Assembly (NCBI RefSeq): GCF_014202115.1
Contig: NZ_JACHFW010000003.1
Coordinates: 186,001 to 250,000, forward strand
Direction: 5' to 3'
Length of the DNA: 64,000 bases
Origin: Catenibacillus scindens
Lineage (GTDB): Bacteria; Bacillota; Clostridia; Lachnospirales; Lachnospiraceae
Part shown: piece by piece, positions 26,052-34,705 of the stretch
Numbering within the stretch: the stretch's first letter is position 1
Layout of the letters: the number at the start of each line of letters is the position of its first letter
The notes under the pieces: generated by a model
Databases searched by the model: none
What the model was told of the DNA's origin: nothing
Seen by the model: only the letters and a program-made list of their open reading frames with translations
Made by a program: the position numbers and the translations under genes

Positions 26052-26993
26052 CTACCTCTCCTTTAATCCGTCAGATTCACTCTGCATCTGGACAACCTGA
26101 CGGTATACTTTTTCAATTTCTTCTTTTGTAGCCAGATTTTCTGAAAAAGCGCTGGCGCTCCCCGCAGAAATCCCCATATGGAAAGCGTACTGATAATTTT
26201 GCTGCTTCAGCCATCCGGCAAGGAATCCTGCAACCATGGAATCTCCCGATCCCACTGCGTTTACAAGTTGGCCTTTTGGGGCCCCCAGAGTGTGAACCCG
26301 GTCATATTCATCCACCAGCACCGCGCCTTCACCGGCCATGGAGACGAGAACATTTCGCGCGCCCATTGTCTGGAGTTTTCTCGCGTAAGGAACCACATCT
26401 TCTCTTGTTTTTAATTCTGTATGAAAAATTTCTCCCAGCTCATGATTATTTGGTTTAACAAAAAAGGGACTATACTCAAGCACATTGAGGAGAAGATCTT
26501 TCGTAGCATCCACCACAAATAATATCCCCCGGTCTTTCAGCCGATCCATAATATCCCGATAGATTGAGTCCGGCATGCTTTCCGGTATACTCCCTGCCAG
26601 GACAAGAATATCTCCCCTTTCCAGCCGATCCAGCTTTTCAAAAAGTTCAAAGACTTTATGAGGTGAAATCTCCGGCCCTTTGCCATTGATCTCCGTCCCG
26701 TCAAAATCCTTCAATTTCACATTAATCCTTGAAAAGCCGTCATCCAAGTGGATAAAATCACAGTGGATTCCCAGAAGTTTTGCCCGGCGCAAAATCTCGT
26801 CCCCGGTAAATCCGGCGATAAAACCAAGGGCCGTATTTTCAGCCCCCAGATGTCTAAGCACTGTAGATACATTCAGCCCTTTTCCTCCGGGAAGCATCTG
26901 CTCTGTTCTGGTTCGGTTCGTCATTCCCATCTGGAATCCGTTCATTGAAATAATGTAGTCCAGGGAAGGATTAAATGTCACTGTATAAATCAT
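26052..26993 (-). CDS. fruK: 1-phosphofructokinase
   Basis: A 313-residue PfkB-family kinase that converts fructose-1-phosphate to fructose-1,6-bisphosphate. It begins MIYTVTFNPSLDYI, contains the LPGGKGLNVSTVL substrate loop, and ends with the NAVGSGDSMVAGFLAG motif carrying the catalytic Asp. The ATG at 26993 fits the family N-terminus; a TTG two codons upstream is closer to GGAGG and is an alternative. It is the first gene of the fructose operon. Confidence 0.95.
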   Translation of the reverse strand: MIYTVTFNPSLDYIISMNGFQMGMTNRTRTEQMLPGGKGLNVSTVLRHLGAENTALGFIAGFTGDEILRRAKLLGIHCDFIHLDDGFSRINVKLKDFDGTEINGKGPEISPHKVFELFEKLDRLERGDILVLAGSIPESMPDSIYRDIMDRLKDRGILFVVDATKDLLLNVLEYSPFFVKPNNHELGEIFHTELKTREDVVPYARKLQTMGARNVLVSMAGEGAVLVDEYDRVHTLGAPKGQLVNAVGSGDSMVAGFLAGWLKQQNYQYAFHMGISAGSASAFSENLATKEEIEKVYRQVVQMQSESDGLKER

Positions 26994-27028
26994 TTTCAAA
27001 CCAACCTCCGTTCCTTAATGTTGTTTTT

Positions 27029-27150
27029 ATTATATCGCTTAAATCGTTCAAAATCAATCATATTAATTCACAATAATTCATGCAATATTTTGGATATTAT
27101 TTACAATCATTCAATATCATTCACATTCAATCAATCATTTTCATTCAAAA
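27029..27150 (-). promoter_or_regulatory. fruK promoter with repeated DeoR-type operators
   Basis: The minus strand has TATAAT (27034-27029) 36 bp from the start codon. Upstream of it, plus-strand motifs of the type TTCAxAATCA and ATTCAATCA recur about six times between 27047 and 27147. Arrays of this kind are typical DeoR-family operators. The motif order matches the orphan region at 10021-10145. Confidence 0.7.
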
Positions 27151-27250
27151 CTTTAGCGCGCTCCACGGTCTAATTCTCCCAATTTATCTTTTTATGCAGC
27201 CGCCTTTTTCAATGTGACTAATTTGTAAGATTACTTCTTAGTTTTTTTAT

Positions 27251-27401
27251 GGTATAATAGCCGCGAAGCGCTATTATACCGCGTCATTTGCGCTGCGAGC
27301 AGAGCGAGCATTCCTCTGCGCAAATGTACGCTTCCTGGCGGAGCCTTATCTTGGACGCTATAGCGGACAAGGTATAATAGCCACAAAGTGGCTATTATAC
27401 C
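27251..27401. repeat. Compound palindrome bounded by two TATAAT-bearing hairpins
   Basis: Hairpin 1 (27251-27280) is GGTATAATAGC-N8-GCTATTATACC. Hairpin 2 (27371-27401) is GGTATAATAGCCAC-AAA-GTGGCTATTATACC, with 14-bp perfect arms. Between them CATTTGCGC pairs with GCGCAAATG. Each large arm carries TATAAT on both strands. The unit fills most of the gap between the fru operon and the second VanZ-RDD gene. Confidence 0.75.
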
Positions 27402-27441
27402 GCGTCTTTCGCGCCAATGCCAGAAAGGAGCTTTGAATCTT

Positions 27442-28560
27442 ATGGGCGATTATCCGGCAGTAATCATGCAGGCAGTGATATTATTTCCTTTTGCGGCGTT
27501 CTTATTTACACTTCCCTATATCCTTTATAATTACCACAAATATGGTTCTGTTTTAAGTATCCGCATCGGTATTGTCTATTCTTTTATCCTTTACCTGATG
27601 TGCGTCTTTTTTCTGGTCATTCTGCCCCTGCCCTCCAGGGCGGAAGTTCTGGCCATGACCGGCCCCCGCGCGCAGCCAATTCCCTTTAAATTCGTGGCGG
27701 ACATTATCCGTCAGGCACACATAGATCTCTCTGATCCGGGAACTTACACCAGCATTTTTAACAAAGCCCTTTTTCAATTCTTGTTTAATGTTATTATGAC
27801 TATGCCCTTTGGCATATATCTGAGATATTATTTTCAGTGCAGTTTCAAAAAAACGGCTCTGCTGTCCTTTGGACTATCTCTGCTTTTTGAGCTGACCCAG
27901 CTTTCCGGGCTTTATTTTATTTACCCCCGCAGCTACCGTCTTTTTGATGTGGACGACCTTATTGCCAATACTGCCGGGGGAATGCTTGGATACGCCGCCA
28001 GTTTTCCCTTTATAAAAATACTGCCCTCCCGGAATCAGATCGACCAAATCAGCTTTCACCGTGGACGAGAGGTGTCATTTTCCCGGCGTCTGATCTCTTT
28101 TATGTGCGATATTCCCGTTCTCGGCCTTTTGAGCGGCATAATCGCCGGGATCTGCCATGTCCTCCACTGGGATATCCCATATCCGCCAGTGCTGGCTGCT
28201 TTTATTTACTACGCTTTTGTTCCTATGACCTTCCGTGGAAAAACTTTTGGGAAATATGTGACCAGAACCCGTATCATCCCTTACAGAAAAAACCGCGCCT
28301 CCTGGTACCAATATCTTCTGAGGCCGGGAATTTTTCTCATTATTATGGTTGTTTTGCCCAGACTGATTTTTGGTGTCTTTATCCCATGGCTGGACAGCCG
28401 CGGTGTCCCTGCCGCCGGAACAGCCCTTTTAAGTCTGACTGTGGCCGGTGTGTATTTCTTTTATATTTTCTTCGCCGCCATTATGGCGGCCCTGCACCAT
28501 CGGCTGTTTTATGAAAAGCTGTCTGGAACCTGTATTGTCAGCACAATAAAAATAGAGTAA
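27442..28560 (+). CDS. VanZ-RDD membrane protein (paralogue 2)
   Basis: A 372-residue protein of the same length and domain order as the protein at 15637-16755, with extensive identity (SGLYFIYPRSYRLFDVDDL, FGKYVTRTRI). The ATG at 27442 follows AAGGAG; an upstream in-frame start would extend into the palindromic repeat. The two genes lie about 11 kb apart with different neighbours. This copy is followed after 26 bp by the pyruvate-kinase-like gene. Confidence 0.87.
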   Translation: MGDYPAVIMQAVILFPFAAFLFTLPYILYNYHKYGSVLSIRIGIVYSFILYLMCVFFLVILPLPSRAEVLAMTGPRAQPIPFKFVADIIRQAHIDLSDPGTYTSIFNKALFQFLFNVIMTMPFGIYLRYYFQCSFKKTALLSFGLSLLFELTQLSGLYFIYPRSYRLFDVDDLIANTAGGMLGYAASFPFIKILPSRNQIDQISFHRGREVSFSRRLISFMCDIPVLGLLSGIIAGICHVLHWDIPYPPVLAAFIYYAFVPMTFRGKTFGKYVTRTRIIPYRKNRASWYQYLLRPGIFLIIMVVLPRLIFGVFIPWLDSRGVPAAGTALLSLTVAGVYFFYIFFAAIMAALHHRLFYEKLSGTCIVSTIKIE

Positions 28561-28586
28561 AATAGAGGCAAAAGGAGGAAATTTTC

Positions 28587-29159
28587 ATGATTATATTTGG
28601 CAAACCCGGACGTGAACATACAGAGGAAACCATTACGATCGCTCTCAATAAAGCCATCGAACTCAATTGCCCCATTGTTATTGCCACATACACGGGAAGC
28701 AGCGCTCACCAGCTTTTTGAAAAGGCCCGCCATATGGGCTACAATAACCAGATCGTGGCTGTGCGCACCGCGTCCACAGCCGCCAAAGGCGGCGTTAATC
28801 CTATGCCATGGGAAACGAAAAAAACTCTTGAAAGAGACGGGGTCATTGTTGTCACCGCCGCCCACGCTCTGAGTGCCGGAGAGCGGGGTATCAGCAGCCG
28901 CTCTAAGGGGATCTACCCGCTGGAAATCATGGCGGACACACTGCGCACCCTGGGACAGGGAACAAAAGTCTGCTTTGAATGTGCCGTCATGGCCCTGGAC
29001 GCAGACGCCATTCTTTTTGGTCAGCCGGTAGTTGCCCTGGGAGGTACCGGAGGCGGTCAGGATACAGCCCTTGTCATAACTCCGTCCTACTCTTCATCCA
29101 TTATGGAAACCAAAATCCATGAAATCCTGTGCAAACCGGGATTTTATCCGGAAGAATAA
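28587..29159 (+). CDS. Pyruvate kinase alpha/beta-domain-like protein
   Basis: A 190-residue stand-alone protein that resembles the C-terminal allosteric domain of pyruvate kinase: HTEETITIALNKAIELNCPIVIATYTGSSAHQLF, then FECAVMALDADAILFGQPVVALGGTGGGQDTALV. It lacks the catalytic barrel, so it is not a kinase. The role is unknown; an effector-binding function is a family-based guess. AAGGAGG precedes the ATG. Confidence 0.8.
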   Translation: MIIFGKPGREHTEETITIALNKAIELNCPIVIATYTGSSAHQLFEKARHMGYNNQIVAVRTASTAAKGGVNPMPWETKKTLERDGVIVVTAAHALSAGERGISSRSKGIYPLEIMADTLRTLGQGTKVCFECAVMALDADAILFGQPVVALGGTGGGQDTALVITPSYSSSIMETKIHEILCKPGFYPEE

Positions 29160-29220
29160 CGCTTCATTTCGGCTGCTTCCAAGTCAGACCGAGTCTGTAA
29201 AACGATAAATGAACCACTTA

Positions 29221-29269
29221 AAAAGCCTGAGAGTCCACGGTTTCAATCCCCTGGACTCTCAGGCTTTTA
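29221..29269. terminator. Strong bidirectional terminator
   Basis: 17-bp perfect arms, AAAAGCCTGAGAGTCCA and TGGACTCTCAGGCTTTT, separate convergent genes. Confidence 0.93.
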
Positions 29270-29326
29270 TTTTAATTTATTCGTAACAATTCAGGGCAGA
29301 AAATACGCCGTCCTGAATTGTCCTAT

Positions 29327-31096
29327 TTATTCCTTATCTTTGTCATCCACTTTGATCTGGATATGAACATCATCCAACTGTTTTTGCTCCACCGTGGCCG
29401 GAGCGTTCATCATCACATCCATGGCATTCTTGTTCATCGGGAACGGAATGATCTCACGGATGCTGTCCTCGCCGGTAATGAGCATGATCATACGGTCAAC
29501 GCCGGGAGCGATTCCCGCGTGAGGCGGAGCGCCGTAGCAGAAAGCATTGTACATGGCCGGGAATTTGGCCTTCACATCGTCTTCACCCAGGCCGATGAGA
29601 TTAAATGCCTTCACCATAATTTCCGGATCATGATTACGCACAGCACCGGAAGAAAGTTCGACACCGTTGCACACCAGGTCATACTGATAAGCAAGGATCG
29701 TCAGCGGGTCCTGATTGTTCAGCGCATCAAGGCCGCCCTGAGGCATAGAGAATGGATTATGGCAAAATTCCAGTTCTCCGGATTCCTCACCGATCTCATA
29801 CATTGGGAAATCCACGATCCAGCAAAATTCATAGCACTCTTTTTTCATATGAGCTTCGCAGTTGGCTCCCAGGAGGTTTCTGAGAACGCCGGCAGTCTTT
29901 TGAGCTTTAAGTTTTGTTCCCGCAGTCAGACCGATAAAGTCGCCGGGCTTTAAGCCAAGGGCCTCAACTACCTGATCTTTAATGTTGACAAGGAATTTGC
30001 TGATACCGCCCACAAGATCGCCCTTGTCGTCCAGCTTAAACCAGTATGCTTTATTTCCAGTCTGAACTTCCACATCACTGCAGATCTTGTCAATCACTTT
30101 GCGGGTCGCGCCAAACTGATCCACAACAACAGCTTTGATCACATTGCCCTCAAAAGGCCCAAAGCCGCAGCCGGACAGAACTTCTGTGGCATCCTGAAGT
30201 ACCAGGTCAATGCGCAGGTCCGGCTTGTCTGAGCCGTACTTATCCATAGCTTCCAGGAATGGAATGCGGGTAAAGGGCGCCTTTGAGGCTGTTTTATACT
30301 TGCCGTATTTTTCAAATACAGGAGGAAGCACTTCCTCAACCACGGAAAATACATCTTCCTGGGTGGCAAAGGCCATCTCCATATCCAACTGGTAAAACTC
30401 TCCCGGTGAACGATCCGCCCGGGCGTCCTCATCTCTGAAGCAGGGGGCGATCTGGAAATAGCGGTCAAATCCGGAAGCCATTAAAATCTGCTTAAACTGC
30501 TGGGGTGCCTGGGGCAGGGCGTAAAACTTGCCCGGATGCACTCTGGAAGGCACAAGGTAATCTCTGGCTCCCTCCGGCGAAGAGCATGTCAGGATCGGCG
30601 TTGTGATCTCCAGAAAGTCAAGATCCATCATCCTCTGTCTCAGTTCCGCCACGATTTTGCTTCTTAAAACAATCTTGTCCTTTACCGCAGGATTTCTCAG
30701 ATCCAGATACCGGTATTTCAGTCTTAAATTCTCATCCGCGTCTGTGGAGTGATTGATTTCAAAAGGCAGGGCGTTATAACGGCAGCTTCCAAGTACGGAA
30801 ATCTTTTCCGGAACTACCTCGATCTCGCCAGTAGGCAGCTTTGGATTTTTGCTGGAGCGTTCCCGCACAACACCTTCCACGCTGATGGTGGATTCATTGT
30901 TCACACCGTCTAACGCCTGCATCATTTCTTCAGTTTCAATAACAATCTGGGTTGTCCCGTAAAAATCACGGAGGATCAGGAATCCAAGATTTTTGGACAC
31001 CTTTCTGAGATTTTCATACCATCCCACTAACGTAACCTTCTCGCCCACATTGGTAGCTCGAAGCTCGTTGCAGGTATGGGTTCTGGACTGTATCAT
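29327..31096 (-). CDS. aspS: Aspartate-tRNA ligase
   Basis: A 589-residue class II synthetase of normal bacterial length. It has the N-terminal anticodon-binding OB fold (VTLVGWYENLRKVSKNLGFLILRD), the catalytic core with FLEITTPILTCSSPEGARDYLVPSR, the QSPQ-like LPQAPQQFKQILMASGFDRYFQIAPCFRDEDARADR motif 2, the bacterial GAD insertion and a motif 3 GVDRMIML. GGAAGTGG precedes the ATG. No T-box leader is present; the gene is alone behind its own promoter. Confidence 0.97.
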   Translation of the reverse strand: MIQSRTHTCNELRATNVGEKVTLVGWYENLRKVSKNLGFLILRDFYGTTQIVIETEEMMQALDGVNNESTISVEGVVRERSSKNPKLPTGEIEVVPEKISVLGSCRYNALPFEINHSTDADENLRLKYRYLDLRNPAVKDKIVLRSKIVAELRQRMMDLDFLEITTPILTCSSPEGARDYLVPSRVHPGKFYALPQAPQQFKQILMASGFDRYFQIAPCFRDEDARADRSPGEFYQLDMEMAFATQEDVFSVVEEVLPPVFEKYGKYKTASKAPFTRIPFLEAMDKYGSDKPDLRIDLVLQDATEVLSGCGFGPFEGNVIKAVVVDQFGATRKVIDKICSDVEVQTGNKAYWFKLDDKGDLVGGISKFLVNIKDQVVEALGLKPGDFIGLTAGTKLKAQKTAGVLRNLLGANCEAHMKKECYEFCWIVDFPMYEIGEESGELEFCHNPFSMPQGGLDALNNQDPLTILAYQYDLVCNGVELSSGAVRNHDPEIMVKAFNLIGLGEDDVKAKFPAMYNAFCYGAPPHAGIAPGVDRMIMLITGEDSIREIIPFPMNKNAMDVMMNAPATVEQKQLDDVHIQIKVDDKDKE

Positions 31097-31140
31097 AATT
31101 CCACTTCCTTTAATCTGTTTTAACTTTTACATCTTGGCTA

Positions 31141-31170
31141 AGTATAGCATATAGCTTTGATCAACGTCAA
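31141..31170 (-). promoter_or_regulatory. aspS promoter
   Basis: TTGACG (31170-31165), 18-bp spacer, TATACT (31146-31141), 45 bp from the start codon. Confidence 0.7.
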
Positions 31171-33558
31171 TCATATGATCAGGGAGGCTTCGATAAATAT
31201 TACCTCAAAAGGCTTCACGCCAATATGAAAATTCAATTGACCATTAAAGCTGCTCCTCTTTGAACAGTTTCTCCGGGGATGTATAGCCTGGCGGAGATAT
31301 TTCAGTTCCTCAGTCCCCGGATTTTCCCAGAAACCGGTTTTTTCCCATTCATCAAACAAACTTCCGTTTTCCCGGTTCAGATGATAGCTTAAAATACGGT
31401 AATCGCCGTCCTTTACATGATTTAAAGTAAGAAGTACGTTCAGATCATCTGCCTGGGCATACACTGTATAAGCCTCGCTGATCGGGGTATTGTCCCATAT
31501 CCTCAGACAGTACCTGTCGCTGACAGGAACATGATTGCAGAGCAGAATATAGTATGTGTCATGCTTTCCCTTTGTCACAATATAATCCTGTCCTTTAGCA
31601 AGGACAAGCTCTGTAAGTCTGGACATCATAGAAAATGCGATATATCCCGGTTTGTGGATCTGAAATTGGGAAAACAGGCCGTTCCGTCCGTTAAGGAGCA
31701 GATGGTTTTCCGCATAAGAAAAATTGTAATCGGACATCTGATAAAAAATCAGAAGCCCCACCTCACCCAATAGACTGATGATATTCTTCACAATAAATGT
31801 GGCCTGATAGCATGTGTCGTTAATATAATTTCTCTGAGCAACCGTCGTTCCAATGGCATTAACATAAATAGGCAGCGCCCGGCCATCCATCCCCTGACAA
31901 TGACCCATGGCCCGTTTCCATTCCTGTACTCTGTGAAGAGCATATTCAGGATCTGAAGAATATACCATCCGTTCGCCGGCCTTATCCCCCACAAAAACAT
32001 AGGGAAATATGCTCATAGATATAAAATCCGGATGGCCTCCTGCCTCTAATACTCCGCTTAAAATTTCCATGCACATATCAGCCATATCTGACGTCACATT
32101 AAATCCTCCGATCCTTGCTTCCGGAAGAATCCTTCGGATAATCTGTTCCCCTTTAATATATCTTGAAATAAAAGCAGCAGTTTTCTCTATACTTCTGTCC
32201 GTAATACTGTATGTGATTCCAATATCATAAATCCATTTTTCCATTTCCTCCCGGCCAAAAACATTAACACTGTAAAGGAGCATCTGTTCAAGCCAGTCAA
32301 GAAACTGAGCTTCGTCCACTTCATAGCCTCCGGGAGTTTTACATTCTTCATGGCTGAAGGTCAAATCCAGGTAAGGAATCATTCCCACGGACAAGAGATG
32401 GCTGACCATCTTCGTAAAACTGAAAAAGTTATATCCCCCCTGCTCCGTATCTTTAAAAACATAACGGTTCATCAGCAGAAAGCTTACACGTCCATATGCA
32501 AAACCGATATCTTTTTGAATTTCGCTGATCTCATCAGAAATATCTCCTGAACCAATATTTTTTGCCGAGGAAATATTGATTCCGCATTTCCAAAGGGGCG
32601 CTACTGCCATCCCCTCAAGATCGGCCTGAACAATATAATGCCTGGATTCCGGCATAGCTTCCCCGCTGCGGCCGCTGTCGTTTAAAGAATATTCCTGAAG
32701 TTTTCCCACGTATCGGGTTCTGTCTGTAATCTCGCAAAGCCGGACGGTACTCTGCCGTTCATTCCCGGCATTAAACCGGTCTCTGAAAGCCTTGGGCGTT
32801 GTCCCGTGGATTTCCCGAAAAGCCCGGATATAACTGTTAGCGTCTCCGAATCCGTGATCCATTCCTACCTGTGTCACTGTTTTTTTACTGTAACATAAAT
32901 CGCTGAGCGATCTCTCAACCCGGTACTTTTTCACATAAGTCACAAAGTTCTCCCCGAAAGCCTGTTTAAAAAACCGGGACAGATAAGACAGAGACAGATG
33001 GGTATACGCGGAAACATCATCAAGGCTTATATTCCGGGCATAATTTTCCTGGATGTAATTAAAGATCCTGTTCACTCTGTCCGAATATTTCCGGGATATG
33101 TCCGGGACATTGACAATGTTTTTTTCAAAGTGCCTGTTTTTAAGATCATACAGCAAGCCGTAAAAAACTGATTTCTCATAAAGTTCGCTGTCCTCCCCGG
33201 TTTCGCAGGACGCCATGGCCAGCTTTGCCATGAGAGATCTTAAATTGGCATAATCCCTCTGGGCGTCAACAGACGAGTTGCATATAAATCTCCCTTCATG
33301 GACAGGAATATATTTTTCCATAACAGACACGCTGACCGGCACATCTAAAACCATATTCCTTCCGCTTCCCCAAAATATAACCTTTTCTCCCGGAAGACAC
33401 AGAACAAGATCGCTTTCATCCATAAAAAAATTTTCTCCATCCATCAATCCCCGCACATGACCGCTTAAAATTAAAAACAGATGATACTCCTTAAAAAGCA
33501 CAGGCTCATACGCCGCAATGGTCAAAACTCTGGGCTTTATAAATTCATCTTCCACCAC
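31171..33558 (-). CDS. AraC regulator fused to a GH39-like domain
   Basis: A 795-residue protein. Residues 1-110 form a cupin-like sensor (LFLILSGHVRGLMDGENFF), residues about 165-265 an AraC double helix-turn-helix (ISLDDVSAYTHLSLSYLSRFFKQAFGENF and VTQVGMDHGFGDANSYIRAFREIHGTTP), and about 300-790 a GH39 beta-xylosidase-like domain (IPYLDLTFSHEE, EEMEKWIYDIGITY in place of the usual WxFEVWNEP). That replacement suggests the acid/base Glu region is changed, so the domain probably senses xylose-containing sugars rather than hydrolysing them. The start is GTG at 33558 with GGAGGG upstream. Neighbours are sugar-related genes. Confidence 0.82.
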   Translation of the reverse strand: MVEDEFIKPRVLTIAAYEPVLFKEYHLFLILSGHVRGLMDGENFFMDESDLVLCLPGEKVIFWGSGRNMVLDVPVSVSVMEKYIPVHEGRFICNSSVDAQRDYANLRSLMAKLAMASCETGEDSELYEKSVFYGLLYDLKNRHFEKNIVNVPDISRKYSDRVNRIFNYIQENYARNISLDDVSAYTHLSLSYLSRFFKQAFGENFVTYVKKYRVERSLSDLCYSKKTVTQVGMDHGFGDANSYIRAFREIHGTTPKAFRDRFNAGNERQSTVRLCEITDRTRYVGKLQEYSLNDSGRSGEAMPESRHYIVQADLEGMAVAPLWKCGINISSAKNIGSGDISDEISEIQKDIGFAYGRVSFLLMNRYVFKDTEQGGYNFFSFTKMVSHLLSVGMIPYLDLTFSHEECKTPGGYEVDEAQFLDWLEQMLLYSVNVFGREEMEKWIYDIGITYSITDRSIEKTAAFISRYIKGEQIIRRILPEARIGGFNVTSDMADMCMEILSGVLEAGGHPDFISMSIFPYVFVGDKAGERMVYSSDPEYALHRVQEWKRAMGHCQGMDGRALPIYVNAIGTTVAQRNYINDTCYQATFIVKNIISLLGEVGLLIFYQMSDYNFSYAENHLLLNGRNGLFSQFQIHKPGYIAFSMMSRLTELVLAKGQDYIVTKGKHDTYYILLCNHVPVSDRYCLRIWDNTPISEAYTVYAQADDLNVLLTLNHVKDGDYRILSYHLNRENGSLFDEWEKTGFWENPGTEELKYLRQAIHPRRNCSKRSSFNGQLNFHIGVKPFEVIFIEASLII

Positions 33559-33799
33559 GCACCCTCCTTCTCCATATCACCATCTACTCCTGATATTTAT
33601 CGTATTGGCCGCAGGTTATTAACAAATCTCGATGATTCATTATAGCATTTTTTTGCTTTTTCAGATAGGTTTTACAAAAACTTCATAAATCAATGACCTG
33701 CTTTTAAATAATAAAGCAGATATTTCATATCAAAACAACAAAAATTTACTTATAATTTCATTATCAGTTTAATTGAAAGACAGCCAGGGAGGTGTTATT

Positions 33800-34666
33800 T
33801 TGGCGCTGAGAAAAGATTTTTACCAGATCATTGATGAAGGTCATGGAATCTACCGGATTTTCAGTCTGGAAGGGGTTTATATGGAACTATTTACCGGAAC
33901 AGACCGGGCTCTCCTTCTGGATACCGGCGTCGGCCTAGGTGATCTTGTGTCCGCTGTACGCTCTGTCACACAGCTTCCGCTGACCATCGTCAACACCCAC
34001 GGACACTATGACCATGCCAACGGAAATGACCAGTTTACCAACGTTCCCATCTATATGCATCCTGATGACTGGGAAGTGTACAGCTTTTACAGCAGGCCCG
34101 AAAACAGGGAACACACATTGAACTGTTCCAGGCACACAAAAAAAGGCTGGAACAGCCCGGATTATATCAATATTGTCCCCGATGATATGGCAGACGAAGA
34201 TTATATTCATATCCGCCCCGTTTCCCTTTTGCCTTTACATGAAGGGGAGATTTTTGATCTTGGAGGAATCACTCTGGAAACGATCCATGTTCCGGGGCAC
34301 ACAAAGGGAAGCTGCGCCCTTCTTCACAGGGAAACCGGGGATCTTTATATCGGCGACGCAGCCAACTCACATCTTGTTTTGTCCGTTTTTGCCGCTCCCA
34401 TCCAGGAATATAAAAACACACTGGAAAAGCTAAAAAAAATTAATTTTGTCAGAATGCGCCCCAGCCACGAAAAAGACTGGCTGGATAAAAGTGTCCTTGA
34501 CGATTATCTGGACTGCATCTCAAATCCGGATCCGGACAACTTCGTTGAAGCGTCCTCACCGGCAAGGCCCGGTGATACCGATTATATGTACATTCGCCGG
34601 GGATATACTATTTCGGACACAAAAAAACCCGGATTTGCCAGCTTCATTGTAAAAGAAAAAATCTGA
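33800..34666 (+). CDS. MBL-fold metallo-hydrolase
   Basis: A 288-residue metallo-beta-lactamase-fold enzyme. The metal motif THGHYDH lies at about residues 66-72, with a second metal His in HVPGHTKGS and an Asp in YIGDAAN, as in glyoxalase II-like hydrolases. The start is TTG at 33800, with GGGAGG nine bases upstream; no ATG fits. It is followed 39 bp later by a sugar-binding lipoprotein. The substrate is unknown; a lactone or ester in sugar breakdown is possible. Confidence 0.82.
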   Translation: MALRKDFYQIIDEGHGIYRIFSLEGVYMELFTGTDRALLLDTGVGLGDLVSAVRSVTQLPLTIVNTHGHYDHANGNDQFTNVPIYMHPDDWEVYSFYSRPENREHTLNCSRHTKKGWNSPDYINIVPDDMADEDYIHIRPVSLLPLHEGEIFDLGGITLETIHVPGHTKGSCALLHRETGDLYIGDAANSHLVLSVFAAPIQEYKNTLEKLKKINFVRMRPSHEKDWLDKSVLDDYLDCISNPDPDNFVEASSPARPGDTDYMYIRRGYTISDTKKPGFASFIVKEKI

Positions 34667-34705
34667 AATCTGTAAACACAGCACACAAAAGGGAGGATTT
34701 AATTT

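Noticed and set aside
27040-27150. CRISPR-like array of short repeats upstream of fruK
   Set aside because: The repeats are about 9-13 bp, irregularly spaced and degenerate, with no cas genes; they fit DeoR operators.
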